Of a stretch of 64,000 bases of DNA, positions 1-8,242 are shown piece by piece; the first letter of the stretch is position 1; every line of letters begins with the position of its first letter. A program made the position numbers and the translations under genes. Under the pieces are notes generated by a model. That model was given only the letters and a program-made list of their open reading frames with translations, searched no databases and was not told the DNA's origin. Origin of the DNA: Streptomyces mirabilis (GTDB lineage: Bacteria; Actinomycetota; Actinomycetes; Streptomycetales; Streptomycetaceae); NCBI RefSeq assembly GCF_018310535.1, contig NZ_CP074102.1, positions 8,060,001 to 8,124,000 of the forward strand. The letters run 5' to 3'.

Positions 1-24
1 TGGTGTGCTCAGGCCCCACATGGC

Positions 25-1008
25 CTAGGCGGCGTCCGGCAGCCGGGGCGGACGGGGTGGTGTACCGCGCCACTCCACGGCGAGCGCCCGGCCGGGGTTC
101 TGCGTGAAGATGCGCTCCACGAGTTCCGCACCCAGAGCCAGTGCGAGCCGTGGGCGCACCCGGCGCAGCAGATACGGCATCCCGGGGCCGCCGTTGACCG
201 AGCGTGCCGCAGCGGTCGTCGTGTCGGCCCCGAGGAGCAGGCGGTGGCCGAAACCGGCGTCGGCCAGGGCGCGTACGGCGTCGGGCATGCGCCAGTCGGT
301 GGCGTGGTTCGCGCGGGAGGGTCCGTCGAAGGCGAGGTAGGCGCCCGCCTCGGCGGCTTGGCGCTGCACCACGAGGTCCGGGGAGCGGTTGAGGTGGCCC
401 AGGATCACCCGGTGCGGCGGCACCTCCAACTCGCCGCACAGCAGGTCGAGTACGTCGAGCGCGGCCGTGCCCAGCTCCAGGTGCACGGCGATCGGCGCGC
501 CCGTGGCGTGGTGCGCCTCGGCCGCCGACGTCATCGTCCAGCGGGCGTGCGCGTCGAGCGCGTGGAAGCCGCCCGCGACCTTGACGAGTCCGGCCCGGAC
601 CCCGGACGTGCCGATGCCCGAGGTGAGCTCGGAGACGAAGACCTCGGTCAGCCTGCCGCGCAGTTCGCAGAGCGACTCCGGTGTGTGGTGGACCGCCTGG
701 TGCAGGCCCGTAGCGGCGACCACATGGACGCCGGTGTCACGGGAGAGCAGCGGCAGGTCCGCGGCGCGCCGGCCCAGCCCGTACGGCGTCCACTGCACCA
801 CGCTCCCGCCGCCCTGCTCGCGGAATGCCGCCAGTTCGGCCCGCGCGGCGGACGCGTCGCGCAGTTCCTGGCCGGGGAGCGCGGGACTGCCGAAGAAGAG
901 GTGGTCATGGGCGTCGCACACCCCGAGGCGCTCGGGCGGCACGTCCCCGAGGACCGTACGGACCCTCGCGGGGACGGCGCCACCGACGCTCGTGGGGGCA
1001 GGGCTCAC
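25..1008 (-). CDS. Phosphotriesterase-family metal-dependent hydrolase
   Basis: This is a TIM-barrel amidohydrolase of the phosphotriesterase-related family, about 327 aa. The metal-binding H-x-H lies early in DAHDHLFFG (about residues 33-41). A candidate bridging lysine is in LVKVAGG, further histidines are in HLELG and GHLNRSPD, and the late metal-ligand Asp is in LLLGADTTT. The GTG start at 1008 overlaps the TGA of the upstream DUF4865 gene (GTGA), so the two are translationally coupled. An upstream in-frame ATG at 1158 would add a low-complexity Arg/Pro/Gly tail lying inside the DUF4865 gene, so I rejected it. The substrate is unknown: members of this family act on lactones as well as phosphotriesters. 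The gene is last in a TetR-led operon, so it may be induced by a small-molecule ligand. Confidence 0.85.
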   Translation of the reverse strand: MSPAPTSVGGAVPARVRTVLGDVPPERLGVCDAHDHLFFGSPALPGQELRDASAARAELAAFREQGGGSVVQWTPYGLGRRAADLPLLSRDTGVHVVAATGLHQAVHHTPESLCELRGRLTEVFVSELTSGIGTSGVRAGLVKVAGGFHALDAHARWTMTSAAEAHHATGAPIAVHLELGTAALDVLDLLCGELEVPPHRVILGHLNRSPDLVVQRQAAEAGAYLAFDGPSRANHATDWRMPDAVRALADAGFGHRLLLGADTTTAAARSVNGGPGMPYLLRRVRPRLALALGAELVERIFTQNPGRALAVEWRGTPPRPPRLPDAA

Positions 1009-1589
1009 CACTGCCGGCCCCGGGGCAGCGAGTCGCGCCCGGGCGCCGACAAATGCAGCACCTGGAAGACCTCGCCGGGTGCCTTGGGCGTGTCGTGGTC
1101 CCAGAGAGAGAAGTGGACCAGCTCCCAGTGGCGCGGGTCGACGACGGCGGCCGCGCACACCGCGCCGTCGAGCGAGGCCAGCCGCTCCGCCTCCGCCGCG
1201 GCCTCCGCCATCACCTCGGCCAGGTCGGCGCTCTCCGGTACGGGCTGCCGTCGCCGCACCGCGACCTGGGCCGGTACACCGGCGGCGCCGCCCTCCTCGT
1301 ACGCGAGGCCCGTCCAGTTCTGCACCACCGGCCGCCCGAAGTCATTGACGAGGCCCTGGAAGGCGCCGCCCCACAGGAAGGAGTTCATGCCTTGGACGGT
1401 GTTCCAGAGGTAGAAGGGCGCGTACTGGTTGACCGGCGAGCCGTGCCCCCCGCGCTCACGCATCAGATACGTCTTGAAACCGAGCCCCTCCCAGTCGTCG
1501 AGGAGGTGCCCGATGCGAGAGACCCGGGCGCGGATGATCCCCATGTCGTATTCGGCGGGGAACGTCAGTTCGTACTGCATCGCGTGCAT
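1005..1589 (-). CDS. DUF4865 family protein
   Basis: The protein has 194 aa and matches the DUF4865 family, which has no established function. It starts MHAMQYELTF and contains the aromatic stretches YAPFYLWNTVQGMNSFLW and HWELVHFSLWDHD. The start at 1589 was chosen because GGAGG (minus strand, 1596-1600) lies 6 nt upstream. An ATG at 1594 is too close to it and one at 1580 is further away. The gene follows a TetR gene after about 40 nt and overlaps the phosphotriesterase-like gene by 4 nt, so the three probably form one transcript. DUF4865 proteins have a compact alpha/beta monooxygenase-like look, but I would not assign a reaction. Confidence 0.8.
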   Translation of the reverse strand: MHAMQYELTFPAEYDMGIIRARVSRIGHLLDDWEGLGFKTYLMRERGGHGSPVNQYAPFYLWNTVQGMNSFLWGGAFQGLVNDFGRPVVQNWTGLAYEEGGAAGVPAQVAVRRRQPVPESADLAEVMAEAAAEAERLASLDGAVCAAAVVDPRHWELVHFSLWDHDTPKAPGEVFQVLHLSAPGRDSLPRGRQW

Positions 1590-1628
1590 CGCATGCCTCC
1601 TTGAGGGGCCTTCAGGCCTCAAAAGCCT

Positions 1629-2201
1629 TCAGCCGAGGTCCCGACGGGTGGGGGAGAGCAGGGCGAGCAGTCCGCGGACGGCCGTGTCGAAGGCGGCCGG
1701 GGAGCCGGAGGCGCGCGCGAGCACATAGCCACCCTGGATGGTCGCGAGGATCGTCGCGGCGATCTCCTCGGCGTCCAACGATGGCGCGAACTGCCCCTGT
1801 TCCTTGCCCTCTTCGACGATTTGGGCCAGTCGTTCGCGCAGCCAGTCGATCGTCTCGTCGACGGGGGCGCGCAGCTCCGCGCTGGCGATCACGTCCGGGT
1901 CCATCGTCAGCCGACCGACCGGACAGCCGCGCAGGACGTCTCGCTCCCGGCGCAGATACGCCTCGACGCGCTCGTACGGCGAACCGGGCGTGCTCAGTAC
2001 GTCCTCGGCGGTAGCCCGCAGTTCCTCGGCGGTGCGTCGGATCGCGGCGAGGGCGAGATCGGGCTTGCCCTTGAAGTGGTGGTACATGCTGCCCTGTCCG
2101 GCACCCGCGTGCTCCTGGATCGCCTTGGGACTGGTGCCCACGTAACCGCGCTCCCACAACAGCTCGCGCGTGGACTCGATCAGCCGCTCCGGAGTGCTCA
2201 T
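1629..2201 (-). CDS. TetR/AcrR family transcriptional regulator
   Basis: This 190-aa repressor has an N-terminal TetR helix-turn-helix. It reads MSTPERLIESTRELLWERGY, then the recognition part TSPKAIQEHAGAGQGSMYHHF, followed by a ligand domain. The ATG at 2201 gives the usual TetR N terminus; the open frame runs upstream to 2372 but that part is not TetR-like. A 22-bp near-perfect palindrome begins 8 bp upstream of the start codon, which suggests direct autoregulation. The downstream DUF4865 and phosphotriesterase-like genes are on the same strand and are the likely regulon. The divergent SHOCT/ABC genes could also be affected. Confidence 0.9.
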   Translation of the reverse strand: MSTPERLIESTRELLWERGYVGTSPKAIQEHAGAGQGSMYHHFKGKPDLALAAIRRTAEELRATAEDVLSTPGSPYERVEAYLRRERDVLRGCPVGRLTMDPDVIASAELRAPVDETIDWLRERLAQIVEEGKEQGQFAPSLDAEEIAATILATIQGGYVLARASGSPAAFDTAVRGLLALLSPTRRDLG

Positions 2202-2208
2202 GAACTCA

Positions 2209-2230
2209 CTGTACATACTAGTAGGTACAG
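2209..2230. promoter_or_regulatory. TetR operator candidate, 22-bp palindrome
   Basis: The arms CTGTAC (2209-2214) and GTACAG (2225-2230) flank the perfectly palindromic core TACTAGTA (2216-2223). Only the pair 2215/2224 is mismatched. It lies 8 bp upstream of the TetR start codon and contains a minus-strand TAGTAT that could be a -10 box, so binding would block transcription of the regulator's own operon. Confidence 0.75.
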
Positions 2231-2393
2231 AGTCGAGGGCAGTAGGAGCGGGCCGAGGAAGCAGGCGGTGACGCCCCGCGTACTCCCGCGGAGGTACGGG
2301 CACGGCCGCTGGCCGTACGACGACTCGGGCCCCCTCCCGGAGCGAGTCTCGACGTATCGCAACAGCTCCCACCCACCTAGGAGATGACCCGAG

Positions 2394-2702
2394 ATGCAGA
2401 CTCTGGCGAACTGGGACGGCGGCCCCGGCCCGTGGATCCTGTTCTTCCCGCTGATCTGGGCGGCCGTCGTGATCGGCGTCGTGACGGTCCTGCGCCGCAC
2501 CGTGGGGCGCGGGCGCCGCGGACCGTGGCGCGCCATGGGTGACTTCGGTCCGCCCCGGGACTCCCGCCCGACGGCCGACTCGCCGATCGCGCTGCTCGGC
2601 CGCCGCTTCGCCACCGGCGAGATCGACGAGGACGAGTACTGGCGCCGGCTCTCCGTCCTGGACGAGCAGTTCGGCCGCCCGGGCAAGGGAGGAGCGGCAT
2701 GA
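2394..2702 (+). CDS. SHOCT-domain membrane protein
   Basis: This 102-aa protein has one transmembrane segment near the N terminus (about residues 13-33, WILFFPLIWAAVVIGVVTVL). A C-terminal SHOCT motif follows (about 65-92: IALLGRRFATGEIDEDEYWR). SHOCT (short C-terminal domain) motifs are thought to mediate oligomerisation. A GGAG ribosome-binding site lies about 9 nt before the ATG. The gene overlaps the following ABC ATPase gene by 4 nt (ATGA), so it is the first gene of a three-gene export operon. It may be a regulatory or assembly partner of the transporter, which is an inference from position. Confidence 0.8.
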   Translation: MQTLANWDGGPGPWILFFPLIWAAVVIGVVTVLRRTVGRGRRGPWRAMGDFGPPRDSRPTADSPIALLGRRFATGEIDEDEYWRRLSVLDEQFGRPGKGGAA

Positions 2703-3457
2703 CGACCGCCACCACGACGCGTCATGCCGCGGGTGTCGCCGACGCCGTCAAGGTGTACGGCAGCGGCGACACCGCCGTCAGGGCCCTGGACGGGGTGAGC
2801 GTCGGTTTCCCGGCCGGACGCTTCACCGCGATCATGGGCCCCTCGGGCTCCGGCAAGTCCACCCTGATGCACTGCGCGGCGGGCCTGGACACGCTCACCT
2901 CGGGCGCCGCGTTCATCGGAGACACCCCATTGAGCACGCTGGACGACCGCCGCCTCACCCTGCTGCGCCGCGACCGTGTCGGCTTCGTCTTCCAGGCGTT
3001 CAACCTGATCCCGACGCTGACCGTCGCCGAGAACATCACGCTGCCCCTGGACCTCGCAGGGACGAAGGGCTCCCGCGAGTGGATCGACGCGCTCGTCGAC
3101 GTCGTCGGCCTGCGCGACCGGCTCCACCACCGCCCCGCCGAACTCTCCGGCGGACAGCAGCAACGCGTCGCCGTGGCCCGGGCGTTCGCCGGCCGACCCG
3201 ACGTCGTCTTCGCCGACGAACCCACCGGCAACCTCGACTCCCGCTCCGGCGAGGAGGTCCTGAACCTCCTCGGCCGCGCGGTGCGCCGGATGGACCGTAC
3301 GGTCGTCATGGTCACGCACGACCCGGTGGCGGCCGCACACGCCGACGAGGTCGTCTTCCTTGCCGACGGACGCCTCGTGGACCGGATGGAGTCCCCGACG
3401 GCCGACAAGGTCCTCGACCGGATGAAGGCGTTCGACGGCAAAGGAGGGCGGTCGTGA
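2699..3457 (+). CDS. ABC transporter ATP-binding protein (MacB/LolD type)
   Basis: This is the 252-aa cytoplasmic ATPase that drives the adjacent FtsX-type permease. Walker A is GPSGSGKST (47-55), the Q-loop region is VGFVFQAFNLIPTLTVAEN, the signature is LSGGQQQR (149-156), Walker B is VVFADEP (169-175) and the switch His is in MVTHD. The FQAFNLIP and EPTGNLD sequences are typical of the MacB/LolD/FtsE group that couples to extracytoplasmic FtsX permeases. The gene overlaps its neighbours by four bases on both sides. The substrate cannot be inferred; peptides, drugs or lipoprotein-like cargo are all possible. Confidence 0.92.
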   Translation: MTTATTTRHAAGVADAVKVYGSGDTAVRALDGVSVGFPAGRFTAIMGPSGSGKSTLMHCAAGLDTLTSGAAFIGDTPLSTLDDRRLTLLRRDRVGFVFQAFNLIPTLTVAENITLPLDLAGTKGSREWIDALVDVVGLRDRLHHRPAELSGGQQQRVAVARAFAGRPDVVFADEPTGNLDSRSGEEVLNLLGRAVRRMDRTVVMVTHDPVAAAHADEVVFLADGRLVDRMESPTADKVLDRMKAFDGKGGRS

Positions 3458-6015
3458 ACGCCTCCGTGCGCCTGAGCGTGTCCTCCCTGCGCGCCCACAA
3501 ACGCCGCTTCGCCGGTACGTTCCTTGCGGTGCTCCTCGGTGTCGCTTTCCTGGCCGGAACGCTGGTCATGGGCGACACGCTGCGGGCGAGCTTCAGCGCG
3601 TTGTTCGGCGACGCCACGAAGGGCACCGACGCGGTCGTCCGCAGCGCCGACGCCATCACGACGCCCGGTGAGAGCCAGGGCGTGCGCCAACCGGTCGACA
3701 CCGCCCTGGTGCAGACCGTCGAGCGGGTTCCCGGCGTCGCGGCCGCCGCCCCCGACATCCAGGGCGCGGGCCAGCTCGTCGGCAGCGACGGCAAGCCCAT
3801 CGGCGGCCAGGGCCCGCCCACCCTCGCCGGCAACTGGATCACCGACCCGAAGCTCAACCCGTACCAACTGGCTGCGGGCCACGCCCCGTCGAAGTCCGGT
3901 GAGGTCGTCGTCAACCGCGGCGCCGCGAAGAAGGGCGGCTTGAAGATCGGCGACACGACAACTCTGCGCACTCCCGATCCCGTCAAGGTGACGATCGTGG
4001 GCCTCGCGACCTTCGGCGGCGAGGACGGCATGGCGCAGGTGACGTTCACCGGGATGACGCAGGCCGACGCCGAGAAGTACCTCACCGCGAAGCCGGGCGA
4101 GGCGGCGAACATCCGGGTGCGGGCCGGCCCCGGGGTCGGTCAGGCCGAACTCGTCGCGGACCTGACTCCCGTCCTGCCCAGGGGAGTCGAGGCGATCACC
4201 GGCCAGGAGTCGGCACGGGAGAACACCGACATGATCTCCAGCCAGTTCCTGAACATCTTCACCACCTTCCTGCTCGTCTTCTCCGGCATCGCGCTGCTGG
4301 TCGCGACCTTCTCCATCCACAACACCTTCGCGATCGTCGTCGCCCAACGCACCCGTGAGAACGCCCTGTTGCGCGCCCTGGGCGCCTCCCGCCGTCAGGT
4401 CACCGTCTCGTCCCTGGTCGAGGCGAGCGTGGTCGCGGTGACCGCGTCGGCCGCCGGCCTCGCGGGCGGCATCGGGATCGCTGCCGGGCTGCAGGCGCTG
4501 TTCCCGGCCATCGGGTTTCCCTTCCCCCAGGGCGACTTGGTGATCAGCGGCCTGTCCATGCTGCTGCCGCTCGCGGTCGGCATCGTGGTCTGTCTCGGCT
4601 CCGCGCTGCTGCCCGCCGTACGAGCCGGACGCACCGCGCCGCTGGCCGCCCTGCGCGAGACGGCCGTCGACCGGTCCGCAGCCTCACGGGGGCGGGCGAT
4701 CATGGGTGCGGCGCTGGCCGTAGTGGCGGTGGGCGCCACCCTGACCGGCGTACTGGTGAGCCAGTCGCTGTGGCTCGCGGGCCTCGGTGCCGTTCTCGCC
4801 CTCGCCGCCTTCGTGGTCCTCGGGCCCGTGGTGTCGTCGGCCGCCGTACGAGCCCTCGGCGCCCCACTCGACACGCTGCGCGGTGTCACCGGCGGCCTGG
4901 CCCGGCGCAACGCGCTGCGCAACCCGAAGCGGACCGCCGCCACCGCGAGCGCCCTGATGATCGGCGTCGCCGTCGTCTCGCTGTTCACGGTCTTCGGCGC
5001 CTCACTGAAGGCCACCATGGACCAGACGGTCTCCCGGTCCTTCGCGGGTGACGTCGCCGTCAGCACTCCGTCCTTCGGTGCGGGCGGCAGCGGGCTCAGC
5101 CCCAAGCTGGCTCCCGCGATCGCGCGGCAGCCGGCCGTCGAGTACGCGGTCGGCCTCGGCCGCGGGGTCGCCCAAGTCGACGGCAAGGGGCGGGCGCTGA
5201 CCGTCACCGACCCGGTCACACTCGGCAAGGTGTTCGATCTCGGTGACGTACGCGGCTCCCTCGACCACCTGGGCACCGACGGCATCGCGCTCACCCGGAA
5301 GGAGGCCGACACACAGCACCTCACGACCGGTGACACCGCCCGGCTCACCTTCACCGACGGCAAACGGGAGAACTTCACGGTCCGCGCGGTCTACGGCCGC
5401 TCCGAACTCGCCGGCGACTACGTCATCACCCGCGCCGTCTGGGCCCCGCACCGCACCCAGGACTCCGACTCGCTCGTCGCCGTCACCTTCAAGAGCGGTG
5501 TCAGTGCGGCCGACGGCAAGGCGGCGGTCAAGAAGGTCGCCGCGCAGTACGGCAATCCCGAGGTGCAGACCCGCGACGAATACGCGCAGTCCTCGGCCGG
5601 CGGCATCGACATGATGCTGACCCTGGTCTACGCGCTGCTCGCACTCGCGGTGCTCATCGCCCTGCTCGGCATCGCCAACACGCTCACCCTCGCGATCCAC
5701 GAGCGCACCCGTGAACTCGGTCTGCTGCGGGCGGTCGGGCAGACCCGGGCGCAACTGCGCGCCATGGTCCGCTGGGAGTCGGTCCTCGTCGCCGCCTTCG
5801 GAACGGCGGGCGGACTCGCCCTCGGTGCCTTCCTGGGCTGGGTGCTCGTCGAGGCCTCCGACGGCGCGTCGGACAGCGCCTTCGCCTTCGCGATCCCGCC
5901 CGTGCGGCTCGTCGTGGTGGCGCTCGTGGGCCTCGCGGCGGGAGCCCTCGCGGGACTGCGCCCGGCCCGGCGGGCAGCACGACTGGACGTGCTGCGCGCC
6001 ATCGCCACCGAATGA
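3454..6015 (+). CDS. ABC transporter permease, FtsX/MacB family
   Basis: This large permease (853 aa) has two FtsX repeats. The first membrane segment is at about residues 17-40, followed by a long extracytoplasmic MacB-like domain and a three-helix bundle (FTTFLLVFSGIALLVATFSI ...). A second extracytoplasmic domain and a final three-helix bundle (MLTLVYALLALAVLIALLGI ...) follow. The conserved post-helix motifs appear in both halves: RTRENALLRALGASRRQV and ERTRELGLLRAVGQTRAQ. The GTG at 3454 overlaps the ATPase stop codon. In this family the ATPase powers conformational changes used for export or signal sensing rather than classic transmembrane passage. Confidence 0.92.
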   Translation: MNASVRLSVSSLRAHKRRFAGTFLAVLLGVAFLAGTLVMGDTLRASFSALFGDATKGTDAVVRSADAITTPGESQGVRQPVDTALVQTVERVPGVAAAAPDIQGAGQLVGSDGKPIGGQGPPTLAGNWITDPKLNPYQLAAGHAPSKSGEVVVNRGAAKKGGLKIGDTTTLRTPDPVKVTIVGLATFGGEDGMAQVTFTGMTQADAEKYLTAKPGEAANIRVRAGPGVGQAELVADLTPVLPRGVEAITGQESARENTDMISSQFLNIFTTFLLVFSGIALLVATFSIHNTFAIVVAQRTRENALLRALGASRRQVTVSSLVEASVVAVTASAAGLAGGIGIAAGLQALFPAIGFPFPQGDLVISGLSMLLPLAVGIVVCLGSALLPAVRAGRTAPLAALRETAVDRSAASRGRAIMGAALAVVAVGATLTGVLVSQSLWLAGLGAVLALAAFVVLGPVVSSAAVRALGAPLDTLRGVTGGLARRNALRNPKRTAATASALMIGVAVVSLFTVFGASLKATMDQTVSRSFAGDVAVSTPSFGAGGSGLSPKLAPAIARQPAVEYAVGLGRGVAQVDGKGRALTVTDPVTLGKVFDLGDVRGSLDHLGTDGIALTRKEADTQHLTTGDTARLTFTDGKRENFTVRAVYGRSELAGDYVITRAVWAPHRTQDSDSLVAVTFKSGVSAADGKAAVKKVAAQYGNPEVQTRDEYAQSSAGGIDMMLTLVYALLALAVLIALLGIANTLTLAIHERTRELGLLRAVGQTRAQLRAMVRWESVLVAAFGTAGGLALGAFLGWVLVEASDGASDSAFAFAIPPVRLVVVALVGLAAGALAGLRPARRAARLDVLRAIATE

Positions 6016-6041
6016 CGTACGAGACGGGGGTCACCGCCCGG

Positions 6042-6575
6042 TCAGCCGGCAACGGCGGACCGGGCGGGAGCGTGTTCGGGCCGGCGTTCGTCGAGCGGGT
6101 CGAGCGGGTCGACGGCGTGTCGGCGCGTGGTCTCGCGAGTCGATTCGTACGGCGGAAGCACGGGCTCCGCCACCGCGGGCGAGGTCGTCGGCAGGGTGAA
6201 CCACACGACCTTGCCCGACTCGCCGTCCGGACGCACGCCCCAGCTCTCGCTCACCGCGGCGATCATCGCGAGACCGCGTCCGCAGGTGGCCGTGGGGTCC
6301 ACGTCCTGTACCTCGGGCAGGCGGGGGTCGTGGTCGTGCACCGAGACCGTGAGCCGGTCGAGCAGCAGCTCGATCTCCACGGTGCACACCTTGTCCGGCT
6401 GGGCGTGCCGGTGGACGTTGGTCAGCAGCTCGGTCACTCCGAGCGCGGCCCGGTCTATCAAGGGGTCCTGATGCCAGTAGCGCAACTGCGCAGAAAGGAT
6501 TCTGCGGACCTGGCCGATCCGCGACGGCAGGGCTTGGAGCTCCACCGTGCAATGCCTGCTTGGCTGGCTGATCAC
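6042..6575 (-). CDS. ATP-binding protein, anti-sigma-factor-like (HATPase_c_2)
   Basis: This 177-aa protein has a single GHKL ATPase fold related to RsbW/SpoIIAB, of the type present in dozens of copies in Streptomyces. The N-box is TELLTNVHRHA (about 48-58), the Mg/ATP loop lies around VHDHDPRLPEV, and the G2 box is GRGLAMI (99-105). The C-terminal 40 residues are charged and probably disordered. No sigma factor or anti-anti-sigma gene is adjacent, so it is an orphan with no assignable partner. The degraded PP2C gene near 26.5 kb belongs to the same regulatory style but is not linked. Confidence 0.88.
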   Translation of the reverse strand: MISQPSRHCTVELQALPSRIGQVRRILSAQLRYWHQDPLIDRAALGVTELLTNVHRHAQPDKVCTVEIELLLDRLTVSVHDHDPRLPEVQDVDPTATCGRGLAMIAAVSESWGVRPDGESGKVVWFTLPTTSPAVAEPVLPPYESTRETTRRHAVDPLDPLDERRPEHAPARSAVAG

Positions 6576-7526
6576 GGCTGCGACTCCCCGAATTGAGGTC
6601 CGGAAGAAGACGGAGATCGGATCCAGCAGAGTGGCTGAGTGGAACGGCCGCCTGCTGCGGTGACCGGCGGGCTGATTCGTAGCGTTATCGCCGGTGAACC
6701 CAGAGTGATGATGTGAGAACAGCGTGACTCAGGGGGTGCGGTCCTGCAACTCGCGGCGCGGTCCGCTCCGGCCCGAGCCGTCGCGGGGCGGGGGTCTTGC
6801 CTGAGCGGCGGCGTCCGGCGGCCCGGCGTTCATCGTTCACCGCCGCGGGCTGCGGGTGGATCGCTCACGCGCCGACCGGCACTGGCTGCGAACGGGGGTC
6901 TCCGCGTCGAGGGCGCCGATCCGGGACCGGGTTCCCCTCGGCCGCGGCCGACCGAGGCCCCCGGCACCGCCCCTGGCGGGACGCGCCCCGGAGTCTCCAC
7001 CTCGGACCATGCCCGGCCACAAGCCCGCCAGGGTTCGGTCACCGACCGCCGCCGAGTGCGAGCCGTTGACTCCCACGTCGGCTCCCACGTCGGGTTTCGC
7101 CGGACGTGAGTTCGGGCTGTGCCTTCGGTTCTCGTCGACCGAGGGGTCGCGAGCGCGGGGCTCCCGGTCCGGGGATCGTCGGCTGCGAGCCCAGACCTTG
7201 TCGGACGGCTGTGGTCGGCTGTGGTGAGGGCGTTCGTGCCGGACGCCGACGGTGGGACGTCCGAGGTTTGCCCGGCCGCCGTCGCCGGTTGCGCGCCGGG
7301 TCTGCTCGGGCAGGCGACCGGGGAGTGCGGGCCCGGGTCCCGCGTGCCGACCGCCGCGGGCCGCGAGCGTCGCTGGTCGCGCGCTCGGGGGTACCCGGTA
7401 GGCGGCCGTTGGCCGGGGGTCGAAGGCCTGCGCGCAGGGCGTCGCCGGTCGCGAGTCGTGGGTGCCTGTGTCGGCCCTTGCCGGTGGCGAACCGAAGGCT
7501 CCCGTGTCGGTTGCCGCGCGGCCGAC
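6576..7526. other. Long stretch without a convincing gene
   Basis: About 950 bp lie between the HATPase gene and the next minus-strand gene. Several open frames exist on both strands, but all have Arg/Pro/Gly-rich compositions typical of off-frame high-GC sequence, and none has a domain or a good start. Two short tandem duplications are visible: a 12-bp unit (CTCCCACGTCGG) twice at 7070-7093 and a 10-bp unit (CGGCTGTGGT) twice at 7206-7225. The part next to 6575 must hold the HATPase promoter. The rest may be a decayed gene. Confidence 0.6.
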
Positions 7527-7850
7527 TCAGCCGTTGCGCCCCGCCGCCCTGCGAACCGCCTCTATGAACCGGCGCGCCGAGGGCGGCCCCGGCTTGCCCG
7601 GCGCGGGGTCGTGCTCGCCGAGCGTGAGTGAATAGCGGGTGCCGTTGACGTCGGCCAACGCCCGGTCCTCGGGCGCGAACCACGGCTTCGACGCCCGCAC
7701 CGCCTGCACCGGCGCACTGTCGATCTCGCTGCCGTAACTCGTCAGCAACTCCAGCCTGCCGTCGCTGATCCGGACCTGTCCGGCCCGGGTGAGCGACCGC
7801 AGCCTCTTCCCGATCCGCACGCCCGTGGCCGTGAACTCCGGCTCCGCCAT
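7527..7850 (-). CDS. Conserved small protein of unknown function
   Basis: This 107-aa soluble protein starts MAEPEFTATGVRIGKRLRSL and ends RRFIEAVRRAAGRNG. I recognise it only as a conserved actinobacterial hypothetical. The middle (SDGRLELLTSYGSEIDSAPV) reads like an antiparallel beta-barrel with a PH-like flavour, which is a guess. The ATG at 7850 was chosen because upstream in-frame sequence is low complexity. A regulatory-looking region with two palindromes separates it from the divergent PLP enzyme gene. Confidence 0.7.
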   Translation of the reverse strand: MAEPEFTATGVRIGKRLRSLTRAGQVRISDGRLELLTSYGSEIDSAPVQAVRASKPWFAPEDRALADVNGTRYSLTLGEHDPAPGKPGPPSARRFIEAVRRAAGRNG

Positions 7851-8108
7851 GATGCTCCGCCCCCTTGTGCGCGTCGGCTGTGCTCTGTCCCGCATCGCTC
7901 TGTCCCGCGTCCCGGCCCCGGATCCCGCGCGGGTCGAGCTCCGGTGTGCGCGACCGCTCCGGGGTGTCATCCCGCGCGGCGCGGTCGGACGCGGGCCGCG
8001 TCCCCTGCCGTGCAGTCTGCCCGCAGGCAGCGGCGAGCACCAGTGCGCATGACGAGGTGACGGCGGGGACGGGAGCACTCGCCCGGGTGCGCCCCCCGTC
8101 GCTTCGGA

Positions 8109-8127
8109 CACCCCTGCTCCAGGGGTG
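8109..8127. repeat. Perfect palindrome 1 (8-3-8)
   Basis: CACCCCTG (8109-8116), spacer CTC, then CAGGGGTG (8120-8127). The arms are exact reverse complements. It directly abuts palindrome 2 with no intervening base. Confidence 0.8.
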
Positions 8128-8146
8128 CCTTTGAGGTGCTCAAAGG
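8128..8146. repeat. Perfect palindrome 2 (8-3-8)
   Basis: CCTTTGAG (8128-8135), spacer GTG, then CTCAAAGG (8139-8146). The arms are exact reverse complements, and the geometry is the same as in palindrome 1 although the sequence differs. It lies about 97 bp upstream of the PLP enzyme start codon. Confidence 0.8.
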
Positions 8147-8242
8147 TGTGTTTATGCAGGTGAGAAGCGTGCGCAAGGTGTTTATGATCGAGGCGTCCGA
8201 CCATCTGAACCGGCGTCGGCGCGATGCGTAAGGAGCCCCGCC

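Larger units (their letters stand above)
7851..8242. promoter_or_regulatory. Divergent intergenic region with paired palindromes and spaced direct repeats
   Basis: This 392-bp region separates the small minus-strand gene from the PLP enzyme gene. Its distal half (8109-8186) contains two abutting 19-bp palindromes. It also has the 9-mer GTGTTTATG at 8148-8156 and again at 8178-8186, exactly 30 bp apart. No open frame here looks coding. The arrangement suggests a multi-site operator for the downstream gene. Confidence 0.6.

Noticed and set aside
2722..4347. Long minus-strand open frame of 541 codons
   Set aside because: It is antisense to the ABC ATPase and permease genes, which have clear motifs. 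Long antisense frames are expected at this GC content.
7119..7631. Plus-strand open frame of 170 codons in the gene-poor stretch
   Set aside because: The composition is Arg/Gly/Ala-rich, there is no ribosome-binding site or domain, and it overlaps the end of a better minus-strand gene.
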